Of a DNA stretch of 61,804 nt, positions 16,104-24,747 are shown in pieces (the first letter of the stretch is position 1; each line of letters starts with the position of its first letter). The notes under the pieces were generated by a model that made no database searches, was not told the origin of the DNA, and saw only the letters and a list, made by a program, of their open reading frames with translations. Both the position numbers and the translations under genes were made by a program. Where the stretch lies: NCBI GenBank assembly GCA_964569845.1, contig CAZMUQ010000003.1, positions 1-61,804 on the forward strand. The letters run 5' to 3'. This DNA is from CAZMUQ01 sp964569845 (GTDB taxonomy: Archaea; Thermoproteota; Bathyarchaeia; Hecatellales; Hecatellaceae).

Positions 16104-18164
16104 TTGGTAAAGATGAATGTAAAAGCTTTTTGTAGGATTTGTCATGGAAGATGTAGTTTAAATGTAACCGTAGAAAATGGGAAAATCGTTAAAGTTGAAG
16201 CCGATCCAAATCCACCTCTCCCAGGTTTAGGACATGTTTGCCCTAAAGGTTTAGCTATACCTGAAATACTTTACCATCCCAAACGTCTCCTGCATCCCCT
16301 AGTAAGAGATGGTGAACGTGGAAGTGGGAAATGGAAAAAGGTTTCAATGGATGAGGCTTTAAACCTTACTGCTGAAAAACTTAAGGAAGTTAAGGAAAAA
16401 TATGGAGCTAAATCTCTTCTTATAGCTGTCGGAGATCCTAAAGGACTTGAGCTTGTATTTGCTCAAAGGTTTGCAAGTGTTTATGGAACTCCAAACATAG
16501 CTACTCCTGGAAATCTTTGTCATATGCCAAGAGATTTGGCTTTAATATTTACATTTGGCTCTATACTTTTACCGGATTACGAGAATAAGCCTTCACTCAT
16601 AGTTATTTGGGGTATTGACCCAAACCAAACAAACAGCTCTCCGCTTCCAGCATCCATTATTTCTTCCTATGTAGATAATGGAGTTAAATTGATGGTTATC
16701 AATCCACGGAGAATTGCTTTTACATCTAAATCTCATCTGTGGCTTAAACCTAAACCAGGTTCTGATGGTTGGCTTGCGCTTGGAATGTTAAAGGTTATAG
16801 TTGAAGAGGAGCTTTACGATAAAAATTTTGTTGAAAGTTGGACTATAGGCTTTGATAAACTAAAAGAATTCTTAAATTCTTTAACATTTGATGAGTTGGA
16901 GAGGGAAACGTGGATTTCAAGAAAAAGTATTGTTGAAGCTGCAAGATTTTATGCTGAAAATAAGCCTTCAATTATTCTCTGGGGGAATGCTTTAGACCAT
17001 ACTTTGAATGCTTTTCAAACTGCTAGAGCAATTTGTATCCTACGTGCATTAACAGGGAATGTTGATGTTCCTGGAGGTGAACTTTTAGCTGCTCGTATCC
17101 CTATAACTAGGGCTGGAAGATTTATGCTTCTTAAAGATTTTCCAAGAGAGAATAGTGTTGGTGATGAGTATGTCTTAGCAAGAATTTCTGCATTTCTACC
17201 TAGACAAGTTGCAATTAAAGCTATTTTGGAGGAGAAACCTTACCCAATAAAGGCTGCAATGTTTATTGCTACCAATCCGCTTTTAACATTCCCAAACTCT
17301 AGGAAAGTTTATGAAGCTTTAAAAAAGCTTGAATTTATTGTTGTATTAGACCTGTTTATGACACCAACAGCTAAACTTGCAGATGTTGTACTTCCAGTAG
17401 CATATCTTTTTGAATATGATGAAGTTTCACCTTATCCTCCTCTTACTGAGGTTTTGCTAGCTTATCCTAAGCTTGTTGATCCTCCAGGTGAATGTTTACC
17501 AGATCCTCAAATAATATGTGAGTTAGCTAAAAAACTAGGTTTTGGAGAATATTTCTGGGATGATTATAGAGAAGCATTAAACATAATTCTTCAACCTTCA
17601 GGTTTAAGTTTTCAAGATTTGAAGGAGAAAAGAATCTTAATAGCTAAAAATACTTACAAAAAATTTGAGAAGGAAGGTTTTAGAACACCTTCAAAGAAGA
17701 TTGAAATATATTCTTCCAGGCTTGAAGGTTTAGGTTTAAATCCGCTACCTAAACTTTCATCAACACCTAAAACTTCACCTGATTATCCCTTTATACTAAC
17801 AAATTATAAACCATTATCCTTTACCCATTCAGCCCACAGAATTATCCAATCCTTAAGAAAAGCTTATCCTGAACCTTTAGTGGAAATAAATCCTGAAACA
17901 GCCAGCAAACTCGATGTTAAGGAGGGTGACTACATTTATATTGAAACTAAAAATGGTAAAATTAAGCAAAAAGTAACCTTAAAAGATGATATAGATCCAA
18001 GAGTTGTTGTAGCCGCTTATGGTTGGTGGTTCCCTGAGGAAGAAGGTTTATTTAGTTGGGATAAATCAAACATAAATATCCTTACAGACGATGAATCTGA
18101 AACTTGGACTGGAATTGGTGCCATAAATTTAAGAGGTATCCCTTGCAGGATTTATAAAGCATAA
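16104..18164 (+). CDS. Molybdopterin oxidoreductase, single subunit
   Basis: 686 residues of the DMSO-reductase family. The N-terminal [4Fe-4S] site is CRICHGRC with the fourth Cys in GHVCPKG. The pterin domains follow: SLLIAVGDPKG, PGNLCHMPRD (possible Cys ligand to Mo or W), IVIWGIDPNQTNSSP and LTGNVDVPGGE; the C-terminal MopB domain with LTNYKPLSFTHSAHR, DVKEGDYIYIETKNGKIKQ begins near 565. Substrate is unknown. No electron-transfer FeS subunit, membrane anchor or cofactor-maturation gene is adjacent, so it may act alone or with partners elsewhere. Start TTG. It lies between kae1 and the aIF2 gamma gene. Confidence 0.85.
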   Translation: MVKMNVKAFCRICHGRCSLNVTVENGKIVKVEADPNPPLPGLGHVCPKGLAIPEILYHPKRLLHPLVRDGERGSGKWKKVSMDEALNLTAEKLKEVKEKYGAKSLLIAVGDPKGLELVFAQRFASVYGTPNIATPGNLCHMPRDLALIFTFGSILLPDYENKPSLIVIWGIDPNQTNSSPLPASIISSYVDNGVKLMVINPRRIAFTSKSHLWLKPKPGSDGWLALGMLKVIVEEELYDKNFVESWTIGFDKLKEFLNSLTFDELERETWISRKSIVEAARFYAENKPSIILWGNALDHTLNAFQTARAICILRALTGNVDVPGGELLAARIPITRAGRFMLLKDFPRENSVGDEYVLARISAFLPRQVAIKAILEEKPYPIKAAMFIATNPLLTFPNSRKVYEALKKLEFIVVLDLFMTPTAKLADVVLPVAYLFEYDEVSPYPPLTEVLLAYPKLVDPPGECLPDPQIICELAKKLGFGEYFWDDYREALNIILQPSGLSFQDLKEKRILIAKNTYKKFEKEGFRTPSKKIEIYSSRLEGLGLNPLPKLSSTPKTSPDYPFILTNYKPLSFTHSAHRIIQSLRKAYPEPLVEINPETASKLDVKEGDYIYIETKNGKIKQKVTLKDDIDPRVVVAAYGWWFPEEEGLFSWDKSNINILTDDESETWTGIGAINLRGIPCRIYKA

Positions 18165-18210
18165 AAATAAAACTATCCCTTAAATATTGAAAATTTCTGG
18201 TGGGAGCTTC

Positions 18211-19446
18211 TTGTCAAAAGTTCATCCACGTCAACCTGAAATTAACATTGGTACTGCTGGTCATGTTGACCATGGTAAAACAACTCTTGTTCAAGGTTTA
18301 ACTGGTATTTGGGCTGCAAGACATTCTGAGGAGCTTAAAAGAGGTATAACTATAAGGATTGGTTATGCTGATGCATCATTTTACAAGTGTCCTGTATGTT
18401 CTCCACCCGCCTGCTACTCAACATCCCCTATATGTCCAAACTGTGGCTCAAAAACAGAGTATCTTAGAACTGTAAGCTTTGTTGATTGTCCTGGACATGA
18501 GATACTGATGACAACAATGCTTTCAGGTGCAGCTGTTATGGATGGAGCTATCCTTGTTATTGCTGCTGATGAACCTGTACCTCAGCCTCAAACAAGAGAG
18601 CATTTATTAGCCTTAGAAGTTCTGGGTGTAAAAAATATTGTTGTTGTTCAAAATAAGATAGACCTTGTAACAAAAGAGCAGGCTTTAGATAATTATAAAC
18701 GTATAAAAGAATTTTTAAGAGGAACAATAGCTGAAAATGCTCCAATAATACCTGTTTCAGCTCAGCATAATGTAAACCTTGACCTACTAATAGAGGCCAT
18801 AGAAAAGCATATTCCTACACCTAAGCGTGACCCAACAAAGCCTCCATTCATGCATATTCTAAGATCCTTTGATATAAATAAGCCTGGAACAAGAATTGAG
18901 AATCTTGTTGGAGGAATTATTGGTGGAAGTATTGTTGAAGGTAAATTAAGAATAGGGGATGAAATTGAGATAAAACCTGGAATAAGAAAATCTTCTAGTG
19001 AAGATTATGAAAGTCTTTACACATCAATTGTAAGTCTCCAAGCTGGCGGTAAAAATGTTGAAGAGGTTGGTTGTGGAGGACTTGTAGGTGTAGGCTCAAA
19101 ACTTGATCCTGCTTTAACTAAGGCTGATGGACTTATAGGTAATGTTTTAGGTAAACCTGGACAACTACCAGAAGTAAGAAGAGATTTAACTATTAAAGCC
19201 TCACTTTTTGAGTATGCTGTTGGTACAGCAGAACTTGCAAAAGTTGAAAATATTAAGAAGGGTGAAGCTTTAGTTTTAAATGTTGGAACAACAGTAACAG
19301 CCGGAATTGTAAAAAATGCAAAAAAGGATGAATTTGAAGTTTCCCTTAGAAAACCTGTTTGCGTTAAGAAGGGTGGAAGAGTAGCATTTAGTAGAAGAAT
19401 AGCTGGAAAGTGGCGTTTAATAGGTTATGGAACAATAGCAAACTAA
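18211..19446 (+). CDS. eif2g: Translation initiation factor aIF2 gamma
   Basis: GTPase that carries Met-tRNAi to the small subunit. GTAGHVDHGKTT is the P-loop, TIRIGYADA is switch 1, CPVCSPPACYSTSP and CPNCG form the archaeal zinc-knuckle insert, DCPGHE is switch 2, and NKIDLV sets guanine specificity. Domain II starts with FMHILRSFDINKPGT. TTG at 18211 is chosen because GGTGGGAG ends 4 bases upstream; a longer frame from a TTG at 18187 would add 8 residues. Length then is 411, normal for the family. Confidence 0.93.
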   Translation: MSKVHPRQPEINIGTAGHVDHGKTTLVQGLTGIWAARHSEELKRGITIRIGYADASFYKCPVCSPPACYSTSPICPNCGSKTEYLRTVSFVDCPGHEILMTTMLSGAAVMDGAILVIAADEPVPQPQTREHLLALEVLGVKNIVVVQNKIDLVTKEQALDNYKRIKEFLRGTIAENAPIIPVSAQHNVNLDLLIEAIEKHIPTPKRDPTKPPFMHILRSFDINKPGTRIENLVGGIIGGSIVEGKLRIGDEIEIKPGIRKSSSEDYESLYTSIVSLQAGGKNVEEVGCGGLVGVGSKLDPALTKADGLIGNVLGKPGQLPEVRRDLTIKASLFEYAVGTAELAKVENIKKGEALVLNVGTTVTAGIVKNAKKDEFEVSLRKPVCVKKGGRVAFSRRIAGKWRLIGYGTIAN

Positions 19447-19611
19447 AAAAGATTAATCTTTACTATTTTTACTTTAGTTTGAGTCAAATTAAAACTTACC
19501 TTAGCTATCTAGGTTTTCTCTTCATAGTAGTTGGTGTAATGTTTTTTATTTCTGGGTTTGTTGCAGAAGTTTTTAATGAAAATTGTGTAGAAATGGCGGG
19601 CCCGGAGGGAT

Positions 19612-19644
19612 TTTCAAGGTTTAAGCCTTACCGGCTTAACCTTC
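19612..19644 (-). other. tRNA-Lys intron 2 (T loop 59/60)
   Basis: 33-base intron between TTCAA and AT of the T loop. Its body folds as AAGGTT-AAGCC / GGCTT-A-AACCTT, a strong hairpin. Excision gives a standard 7-base T loop. Confidence 0.8.
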
Positions 19645-19672
19645 TTGAACCCTCGACCAACGGGTTAAGAGC

Positions 19673-19693
19673 TACGGTCTGGTTTTAACCAGT
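19673..19693 (-). other. tRNA-Lys intron 1 (anticodon stem 30/31)
   Basis: 21-base intron starting ACTGGTT and ending CCGTA on the tRNA strand, with internal hairpin CTGGTT/ACCAG. Excision restores a 5-bp anticodon stem closed by a 7-base loop. Confidence 0.75.
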
Positions 19694-19760
19694 CCGCCGC
19701 TCCACCTAGCTGAGCTACGGGCCCATCTAAAATATTACATTTAGATTCTTGCTTAAAAGT

Positions 19761-20195
19761 TTAAAGGTTAGGGTTTTCTGCTATCAGTGTTATTATTGCT
19801 GTTGTTTTTGGATTTTGAAGTTTTGATATTAGTTGGCGAGAAAGATTTATTGCTGCCTTATTAGCCTTAATCATTACTGTTCTTGGGCATGTATAAGTAC
19901 TTTTTCTTGCAACTATATCTGTTGGATGGTTTAAAGTTAGGTTTGGGTTTCCAAAACCTTCAACAACTTCTAAAAGTTCTCCAACCCTAATTTTTAAGAT
20001 AATTTTTGTATCCGATTTTTTAGCTAAAATTTTAAAGTTTTCACTTAAGTTTAATGTTGACTTTGAAGCTCCAACAGCCACTATACAATCTCCTCTAGAT
20101 GTTAAATTTTTCTCCTTAGTTACTTCTAATGTTGTTGGGTGAGTGGCTTTTACTGCTTTATGTCCATGTGCAATAAAAACTTCAACAACCTTCAA
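19761..20195 (-). CDS. DUF371 family protein
   Basis: 144 residues with the DUF371 hallmarks HGHKAVKATHPTTLEVTKEK, LTSRGDCIVAVGAS and LNHPTDIVARKSTY. The family is almost purely archaeal and uncharacterised; an RNA- or nucleotide-related role is only a guess. Its start lies 55 bases from the end of the HAD gene downstream in coordinates; both are on the minus strand and may be co-transcribed. Confidence 0.8.
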   Translation of the reverse strand: MKVVEVFIAHGHKAVKATHPTTLEVTKEKNLTSRGDCIVAVGASKSTLNLSENFKILAKKSDTKIILKIRVGELLEVVEGFGNPNLTLNHPTDIVARKSTYTCPRTVMIKANKAAINLSRQLISKLQNPKTTAIITLIAENPNL

Positions 20196-20250
20196 CTTTA
20201 AAACCTCAGTATGGCTGGTTAGCTAAAAATCTTTAGTTTTTATAGGGGAG

Positions 20251-20595
20251 TTATTCCTCCATAAGCTTAAAATCTTCAGGCTTAATATAACAAAAACCAT
20301 TTTCTAAAGCTACAATCCTATCTCTTGGAAGGTCTGCAATGTAAAAGCCTAAAAAAGGGTTAAACTTTTCTCTTACCTTTCTCATATTTTCAGGCTTATG
20401 CGGGTCTCCCTCAAAGTAAAAATCAAGGTTTTTAATGTAAGGTTGAACTTTTTCATAAGCTCCAACAATCCCAACTATAAAGCCTTTATCTTTCATTCTT
20501 TTTAGCATCCTAAGCTTTATCGGGCCTTTAGGGTTACCACATTCTAATGTTCCATCAACATCAAAAACAAAAACAATTTTATTGTTATTATGCAT
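20251..20595 (-). CDS. Minimal HAD-like hydrolase
   Basis: 114 residues, much shorter than typical HAD phosphatases. Motif I is FVFDVDGTLE at 9-18 with both aspartates. Motif II is unclear around IVGIVGAYE, where a serine or threonine is expected, a basic residue could come from HKPENMRKV, and IADLPRDRIVAL may be motif IV. There is no cap domain. Substrate unknown; it could be a phosphatase or a non-catalytic relative. Confidence 0.6.
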   Translation of the reverse strand: MHNNNKIVFVFDVDGTLECGNPKGPIKLRMLKRMKDKGFIVGIVGAYEKVQPYIKNLDFYFEGDPHKPENMRKVREKFNPFLGFYIADLPRDRIVALENGFCYIKPEDFKLMEE

Positions 20596-20684
20596 AACTT
20601 ACACCACCTCAATTGGTGCTAAATATTGAAGGTTAACCAAATATCATATTAGCTTTTAAGTCTAACCTAAACTTTTGAAGAGTT

Positions 20685-21365
20685 ATGACGAATATAGATT
20701 TTGAGGCTGAAAGAAAAAGACTTGTAAACTATTTGATAAAAACAGGAGTTTTGAAAAGTGAAAATGTTATTAAGGCTATGCTTAAAGTTCCAAGAGAAGA
20801 ATTTGTTCCTAAACATTTAAAAAACCAGGCTTATGAGGATACTCCTTTACCGACAAGTCATGGTCAAACAATCTCTGCCCCTCATATGGTTGCAATGATG
20901 TGTGAATTTTTAGAGTTAAGAGTTGGGGATAAAGTTTTAGAAATCGGTGCTGGAAGCGGCTATCATGCGGCAGTGATAGCTGAAATTGTTGCACCGGAGG
21001 GAACTAAAAATCCAGGGCATGTTTATACTATTGAGCTTATTAAAGAGCTTGCTGATTTTGCAAGAAAAAACCTTGAGAAAACATCTTACAAGAATAGGGT
21101 TACTGTTATTCATGGTGATGGAACATTAGGTTTACCTGAATATGCACCTTTTGACAGGATTATTGTTACAGCTGCAGCTCCATCAATACCCAAACCTTTA
21201 ATAGAGCAGCTAGCTGACGGTGGCATACTTATTATACCTGTAGGAGAACCCCATTTTTCCCAGGTCCTTAAAAGGGTTATGAAGGTTAAGGATACTTTAA
21301 AGTTTGATGATTTATGTGATGTTGTATTTGTTCCTTTAAGGGGTAAATATGGTTGGCTAGGTTAG
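20685..21365 (+). CDS. pcm: Protein-L-isoaspartate O-methyltransferase
   Basis: 226 residues. PREEFVPKHLKNQAYEDTPLP is the family N-terminus, SHGQTISAPHMVAMM the substrate loop, VLEIGAGSGYHAAVIAE the SAM motif I, YTIELIKELADFARKNL motif post-I, and VTAAAPSIPKPL motif II. It repairs isoaspartyl residues in ageing proteins, useful at high temperature. The 3' end overlaps the DUF99 frame by 13 bases. Confidence 0.93.
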   Translation: MTNIDFEAERKRLVNYLIKTGVLKSENVIKAMLKVPREEFVPKHLKNQAYEDTPLPTSHGQTISAPHMVAMMCEFLELRVGDKVLEIGAGSGYHAAVIAEIVAPEGTKNPGHVYTIELIKELADFARKNLEKTSYKNRVTVIHGDGTLGLPEYAPFDRIIVTAAAPSIPKPLIEQLADGGILIIPVGEPHFSQVLKRVMKVKDTLKFDDLCDVVFVPLRGKYGWLG

Positions 21366-21925
21366 GTTTGGGTTACATTAAAAGGGAAATTAGAATTGCT
21401 GGTATTGATGATGGATGTTTAAACAATACAGAAAAACTTAGGAGAAGATTTCTGGTTGGTGTTATTTACAGAGGTGGAAGCTGGATTGATGGTGTTTTCA
21501 AGCTTAAAGTTAGAGGAGAATGTTTAGACTTAACTAATAGACTTGCAAAAACTATAAAAAATTCAAGTCATTATGGCCAAATACGCTTAATAATGTTAAA
21601 TAAACTTTTATTTTGGGGGTTAAACCCTTTAAATCCCTCTAAGCTTAATAAAAAGCTCAAGAAACCTGTAATGATTGTTGCAAGTAAACCTTTAAAGATC
21701 GAATCCATCAAAAACCTAGACCCTTCAGACTTGGATAAGCTTAAAAAACCTTTAAAAATTGAAGCTTTAAACCGCTTAAATTTTTATGTTTATCTTTATG
21801 GTTTAAGCTTAAAAGAAGCTGAAAAAGTTTTAGAAGTTACTGTTTTCGATGGGTTACCTGAACCTTTAAAGGTTGCAAGACTTATAGCTAAATCCTTGAA
21901 CTCTTCTTTAACCCAAAACATTTAA
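21353..21925 (+). CDS. DUF99 family protein (endonuclease V-like fold)
   Basis: 190 residues. IKREIRIAGIDDG near the N-terminus, FLVGVIYRGGSWIDGVFKLKV and the DLTNRLAKTIKNSSHYGQIRLIMLN stretch (read in two parts) match DUF99, an archaeal family structurally related to endonuclease V. Activity is not established. The start at 21353 overlaps pcm; the TTG a few codons later (LGYIKRE) behind TTAGGT is an alternative. Confidence 0.75.
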   Translation: MARLGLGYIKREIRIAGIDDGCLNNTEKLRRRFLVGVIYRGGSWIDGVFKLKVRGECLDLTNRLAKTIKNSSHYGQIRLIMLNKLLFWGLNPLNPSKLNKKLKKPVMIVASKPLKIESIKNLDPSDLDKLKKPLKIEALNRLNFYVYLYGLSLKEAEKVLEVTVFDGLPEPLKVARLIAKSLNSSLTQNI

Positions 21926-21991
21926 ATTCTTCTTTTCCTATGTGAAGGATGCGAAACTAGCTAAATAAATTCTTGTTTAAGGGGAATATTA

Positions 21992-22491
21992 ATGGAGTTT
22001 TGTCCTAAGTGTGGTACAAGGCTTTTATTAGGAAGTAGGAAGCGGGATAGTTCAAAACTTTGCTTAAAATGCCCAAAATGCGGTTATGAGGTTAGGTCAA
22101 GAAAAAATGTTATTGCTGCTGTTAAAAGGATGGAAAAATCCCAGATTGAGCCTATAGTTGTTATTGGAGAGCAGGAGGCGAAAATTAAAACTTTGCCAAC
22201 GGAAAGAGTTGAATGTCCAAATTGTGGAAATATGGAGGCTTATGTTTGGATTGTTCAAACAAGAGGAGCTGATGAATCTTCAACTCAATTTTTCCGATGC
22301 ACAAAATGTGGAACAACTTGGCGTGANNNNNNNNNNNNNNNNNNNNNNNNNNNNNNNNNNNNNNNNNNNNNNNNNNNNNNNNNNNNNNNNNNNNNNNNNN
22401 NNNNNNNNNNNNNNNNNNNNNNNNNNATGAATCTTCAACTCAATTTTTCCGATGCACAAAATGTGGAACAACTTGGCGTGAATATTCATAA
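21992..22491 (+). CDS. tfs: Transcription factor S (TFIIS-like), split by false gap
   Basis: Cleavage-stimulating factor of archaeal RNA polymerase. The N-terminal ribbon is FCPKCG and CPKCGYE; the C-terminal TFIIS ribbon has CPNCG at about 74, the catalytic acidic pair in TRGADESSTQFFRC and a final CTKCGTTWREYS. The sequence is interrupted by 100 N at 22327-22426, but the 55 bases before and after the gap are identical. Deleting one copy and the N gives an uninterrupted 114-residue protein ending at the stop 22489-22491, the normal TFS size. Confidence 0.9.
22272..22481. repeat. Assembly gap: exact 55-bp duplication around 100 N
   Basis: Bases 22272-22326 and 22427-22481 are identical over 55 bases and flank exactly 100 N. 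This is the pattern left when a scaffolder joins two contigs that still share the terminal k-mer of a de Bruijn graph. It is an artefact and not a biological repeat. Confidence 0.9.
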
Positions 22492-22547
22492 TAAGAATAG
22501 GGGTTTAACATCCAAAAATTTAATCATATAAGCATTAGCCTACCATT

Positions 22548-23741
22548 TTATAATGACACTTTTTCTAGCTGTTTAAGTACATATTTTCTAATCTCTTCTG
22601 GGCTTGGAAGCTGACTAATAATCTTTCCATCTAATACTGCTGGTTTAAGCAGGCTTTCCATATCTCCACCACAATTTGGACATTTTGGCTTTTCCATGTT
22701 AAATGGTGAAACTTTGTCAATCATACATTTCCAGCAACGCCAAACCTGTTTCTTACCTCCAAGCTTTCCACGTTTAGCGGCAGGTTTTCCTTCAACTTCA
22801 ACAATATCTAAGGCGAAATCTATTATTGGTGCTGCACTTATAGATGATCCTACACCAAATCCGTAAACACCAGCTTCCATCAAAGGTTTAATGTTTTCCT
22901 CGCTAATTCCTCCTGAAACTATAATTTTAACATTCTCATATCCCCTAACAAAAAGCTCCCAATATACCTCCTTAACAATTTCAGTGAAGTTTCCTCTTCT
23001 TGAAGATGGGGTATCTAGCCTTACTCCAAATAATCTTTTACCTAAAGCTTCAGCAGCTTTAACAGCTTCAATTTTTTCATCAAAATATGTATCAATTAAG
23101 GCTATACGTGGAACTTTCTTATCAATAACTTCATCAAATGCTTTCCAAGCTTCAACCTGGTCTTCAAACACTATTATTAATGCATGAGGCATTGTACCCA
23201 TAGGCTCTTTACCTATAACTTTTGCACCAAGTACACAAGAAACTCCATCAAAACCTGCAATATAGATTGCTCTATCAACCATAGGAGCTATAGCTGGATG
23301 AATCCTTCTAATTCCGAAGGATATTAAAAGTCTATCCCAAGCAATCTTTCTTATTCTTGCAGCCTTAGTAGCTATCCCGGAAGCTTGGCAGATAAAACCT
23401 AATAAAGGTGTTTCAAGAAAACAGAATTCCCCGTAGGGGCCTTCAATAAACATTACAGGTAGCCTAATTCCCTCAAAATCTTTTGGGCGAAATATTGTAC
23501 CCTCTGGTAAACTATAAACATTTACATGGTATCCTTCAAAAAGCTTTAAAACTTCTTCAACTCCACATAAAACAGCCCAAGACCAGTTTTCAGGTAATCT
23601 TGTTTGTGAGGTAACTTCAGCTACAACATTAACCTTATCTTTACCTTTAGCTTTTAAAATCTCCATAGTTCTAAGGAAATATATGTCTGTTGTTTCCCCC
23701 TTCTTAATTTCCTCATCAGAGGCTACATAAAAAATCCGCAT
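22548..23741 (-). CDS. pncB: Nicotinate phosphoribosyltransferase with zinc ribbon
   Basis: 397 residues. The PRTase core has TTDIYFLRT near the N-terminus, FEGIRLPVMFIEGPYGEF, SFGIRRIHPAIAPM with the catalytic His/Arg region, GTMPHALI, and VRLDTPSSRRG with IIVSGGISEENI as the phosphate-binding barrel end. The C-terminus, about 345-375, adds CWKC and CPNCG, a zinc ribbon found in a subset of archaeal and bacterial members. Expected reaction is nicotinate plus PRPP to nicotinate mononucleotide in NAD salvage. Confidence 0.88.
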   Translation of the reverse strand: MRIFYVASDEEIKKGETTDIYFLRTMEILKAKGKDKVNVVAEVTSQTRLPENWSWAVLCGVEEVLKLFEGYHVNVYSLPEGTIFRPKDFEGIRLPVMFIEGPYGEFCFLETPLLGFICQASGIATKAARIRKIAWDRLLISFGIRRIHPAIAPMVDRAIYIAGFDGVSCVLGAKVIGKEPMGTMPHALIIVFEDQVEAWKAFDEVIDKKVPRIALIDTYFDEKIEAVKAAEALGKRLFGVRLDTPSSRRGNFTEIVKEVYWELFVRGYENVKIIVSGGISEENIKPLMEAGVYGFGVGSSISAAPIIDFALDIVEVEGKPAAKRGKLGGKKQVWRCWKCMIDKVSPFNMEKPKCPNCGGDMESLLKPAVLDGKIISQLPSPEEIRKYVLKQLEKVSL

Positions 23742-23994
23742 AGTTTAACTCATCTCCATGAGGAATTAGCCTTTTAAATCTACATACTCATCTTCTTCTT
23801 ATATATTGCTTTCACTTAGGCTAAATCTTAAACAGGTTTATGATGAACTTTACACTTTTTAAAGTTTAATGTTTAAAGGAATCTTCAACTTAAAAACCTA
23901 ATACAGTACAATTTTAAAGTTTTTCTACAACCTTAAAAATAGAAAGTTTTTTACTTCATTTATACCTTACAAAAGGTAGAAAAAGGGGTTTAAA
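23742..23994 (+). promoter_or_regulatory. Promoter region of the PCNA-primase operon
   Basis: 253 bases between divergent pncB and pcn. TTTATACC at 23959-23966 is a TATA-like box about 30 bases before the ATG, giving a very short leader, and AAAAAGGGG just before the ATG is a ribosome binding site. Nothing else is recognisable. Confidence 0.5.
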
Positions 23995-24744
23995 ATGTTC
24001 AGACTAGTAATCTCAGATTCCAAAAGATGGAAAAATCTTATGAATGCTATTGCAGCCTTAATTGAGGAAGCAACATTTGATATAGCTGAAGATGGTATGA
24101 AACTTAGAGCTATGGATCCTTCTCATGTTGCCATGGTTGATTTTGAATATGCAAAAGATGCTTTTCAAATTTATGAGTGCTCTGAACCTACAAAGCTTTG
24201 CATAAACCTTAGCGATTTTTTAAAGCTTATGAAAAGAGTTACAGCTGGAGAATCTTTAGAGCTTTCACTTAGTAAGGATAAAGCAAACCTTGAGGTTAAA
24301 ATCACAGGAAAATATGTTAAACGCTTCTCCTTACCATTACTTCAACCATCAAGCTCAGAAGTTCCAACACCTAAAATAACTTTTGACGCTAAAATTAGAA
24401 TGGATGGAGATTCACTTTATGATGCTATACGTGATATTTCAAGTGTAAGTGAACAGGTTAAGTTTGAAGCTAACCCTGAAAAACTTACATTAAGTGGTTC
24501 AGGGGAAACTGGAAATGTTGTTGTTGAATTTGAAAAAGATAATACTTCCATTTTAGAGTTTCAGGTTAGTGGGGAAGTTAAAGCTCTTTATGGTATAAGC
24601 TATCTTGAAGATATGCTTAAGGCTGGCTCAGCCTCATCAAAAATATCCACCATAGAATTTTCCACAGATAAACCTATAAAAATAGATTTTGAGCTTCCAG
24701 AGAAAGGTAAACTTACATATTATCTTGCTCCAAGAATAGAGTAA
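23995..24744 (+). CDS. pcn: DNA polymerase sliding clamp PCNA
   Basis: 249 residues, standard archaeal clamp. FRLVISDSKRWKNLMNAIAAL opens domain 1 in two overlapping parts, KLRAMDPSHVAMVDFEY is the PCNA signature near residues 36-52, an interdomain connector lies around 118-130, and the protein ends YYLAPRIE. It tethers polymerase and other PIP-box proteins to DNA. First gene of a replication operon, 3 bases before priL. Confidence 0.95.
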   Translation: MFRLVISDSKRWKNLMNAIAALIEEATFDIAEDGMKLRAMDPSHVAMVDFEYAKDAFQIYECSEPTKLCINLSDFLKLMKRVTAGESLELSLSKDKANLEVKITGKYVKRFSLPLLQPSSSEVPTPKITFDAKIRMDGDSLYDAIRDISSVSEQVKFEANPEKLTLSGSGETGNVVVEFEKDNTSILEFQVSGEVKALYGISYLEDMLKAGSASSKISTIEFSTDKPIKIDFELPEKGKLTYYLAPRIE

Positions 24745-24747
24745 AGT

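Larger units (their letters stand above)
19594..19724 (-). tRNA. tRNA-Lys (anticodon CTT) with two introns
   Basis: Acceptor GGGCCCG pairs with CGGGCCC; D arm GCTC/GAGC. Removing 21 bases gives anticodon arm GCGGG-CTCTTAA-CCCGT with CTT. Removing a further 33 bases from the T loop gives GAGGG-TTCAAAT-CCCTC. The mature molecule is then 74 nt plus an encoded CCA (19594-19596), discriminator G at 19597. Both introns form hairpins. An intron in the T loop (59/60) is non-canonical and needs an endonuclease with relaxed specificity. Exact splice points may shift by a base or two. Confidence 0.9.

Noticed and set aside
19479..19688. ORF with a hydrophobic segment (YLGFLFIVVGVMFFISGFV) after the aIF2 gamma gene
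   Set aside because: The last third is antisense to tRNA-Lys and its introns, and there is no ribosome binding site; the hydrophobic stretch may be chance in AT-rich sequence. A short membrane protein cannot be fully excluded.
22158..22430. Extra ORFs across the N run
   Set aside because: They exist only because of the duplicated 55 bases and the N block; the TFS frame explains the region.
22272..22481. Possible biological tandem duplication in tfs
   Set aside because: The repeat is exact, ends at the N run on one side and matches a k-mer-size overlap; assembly artefact is the simpler explanation.
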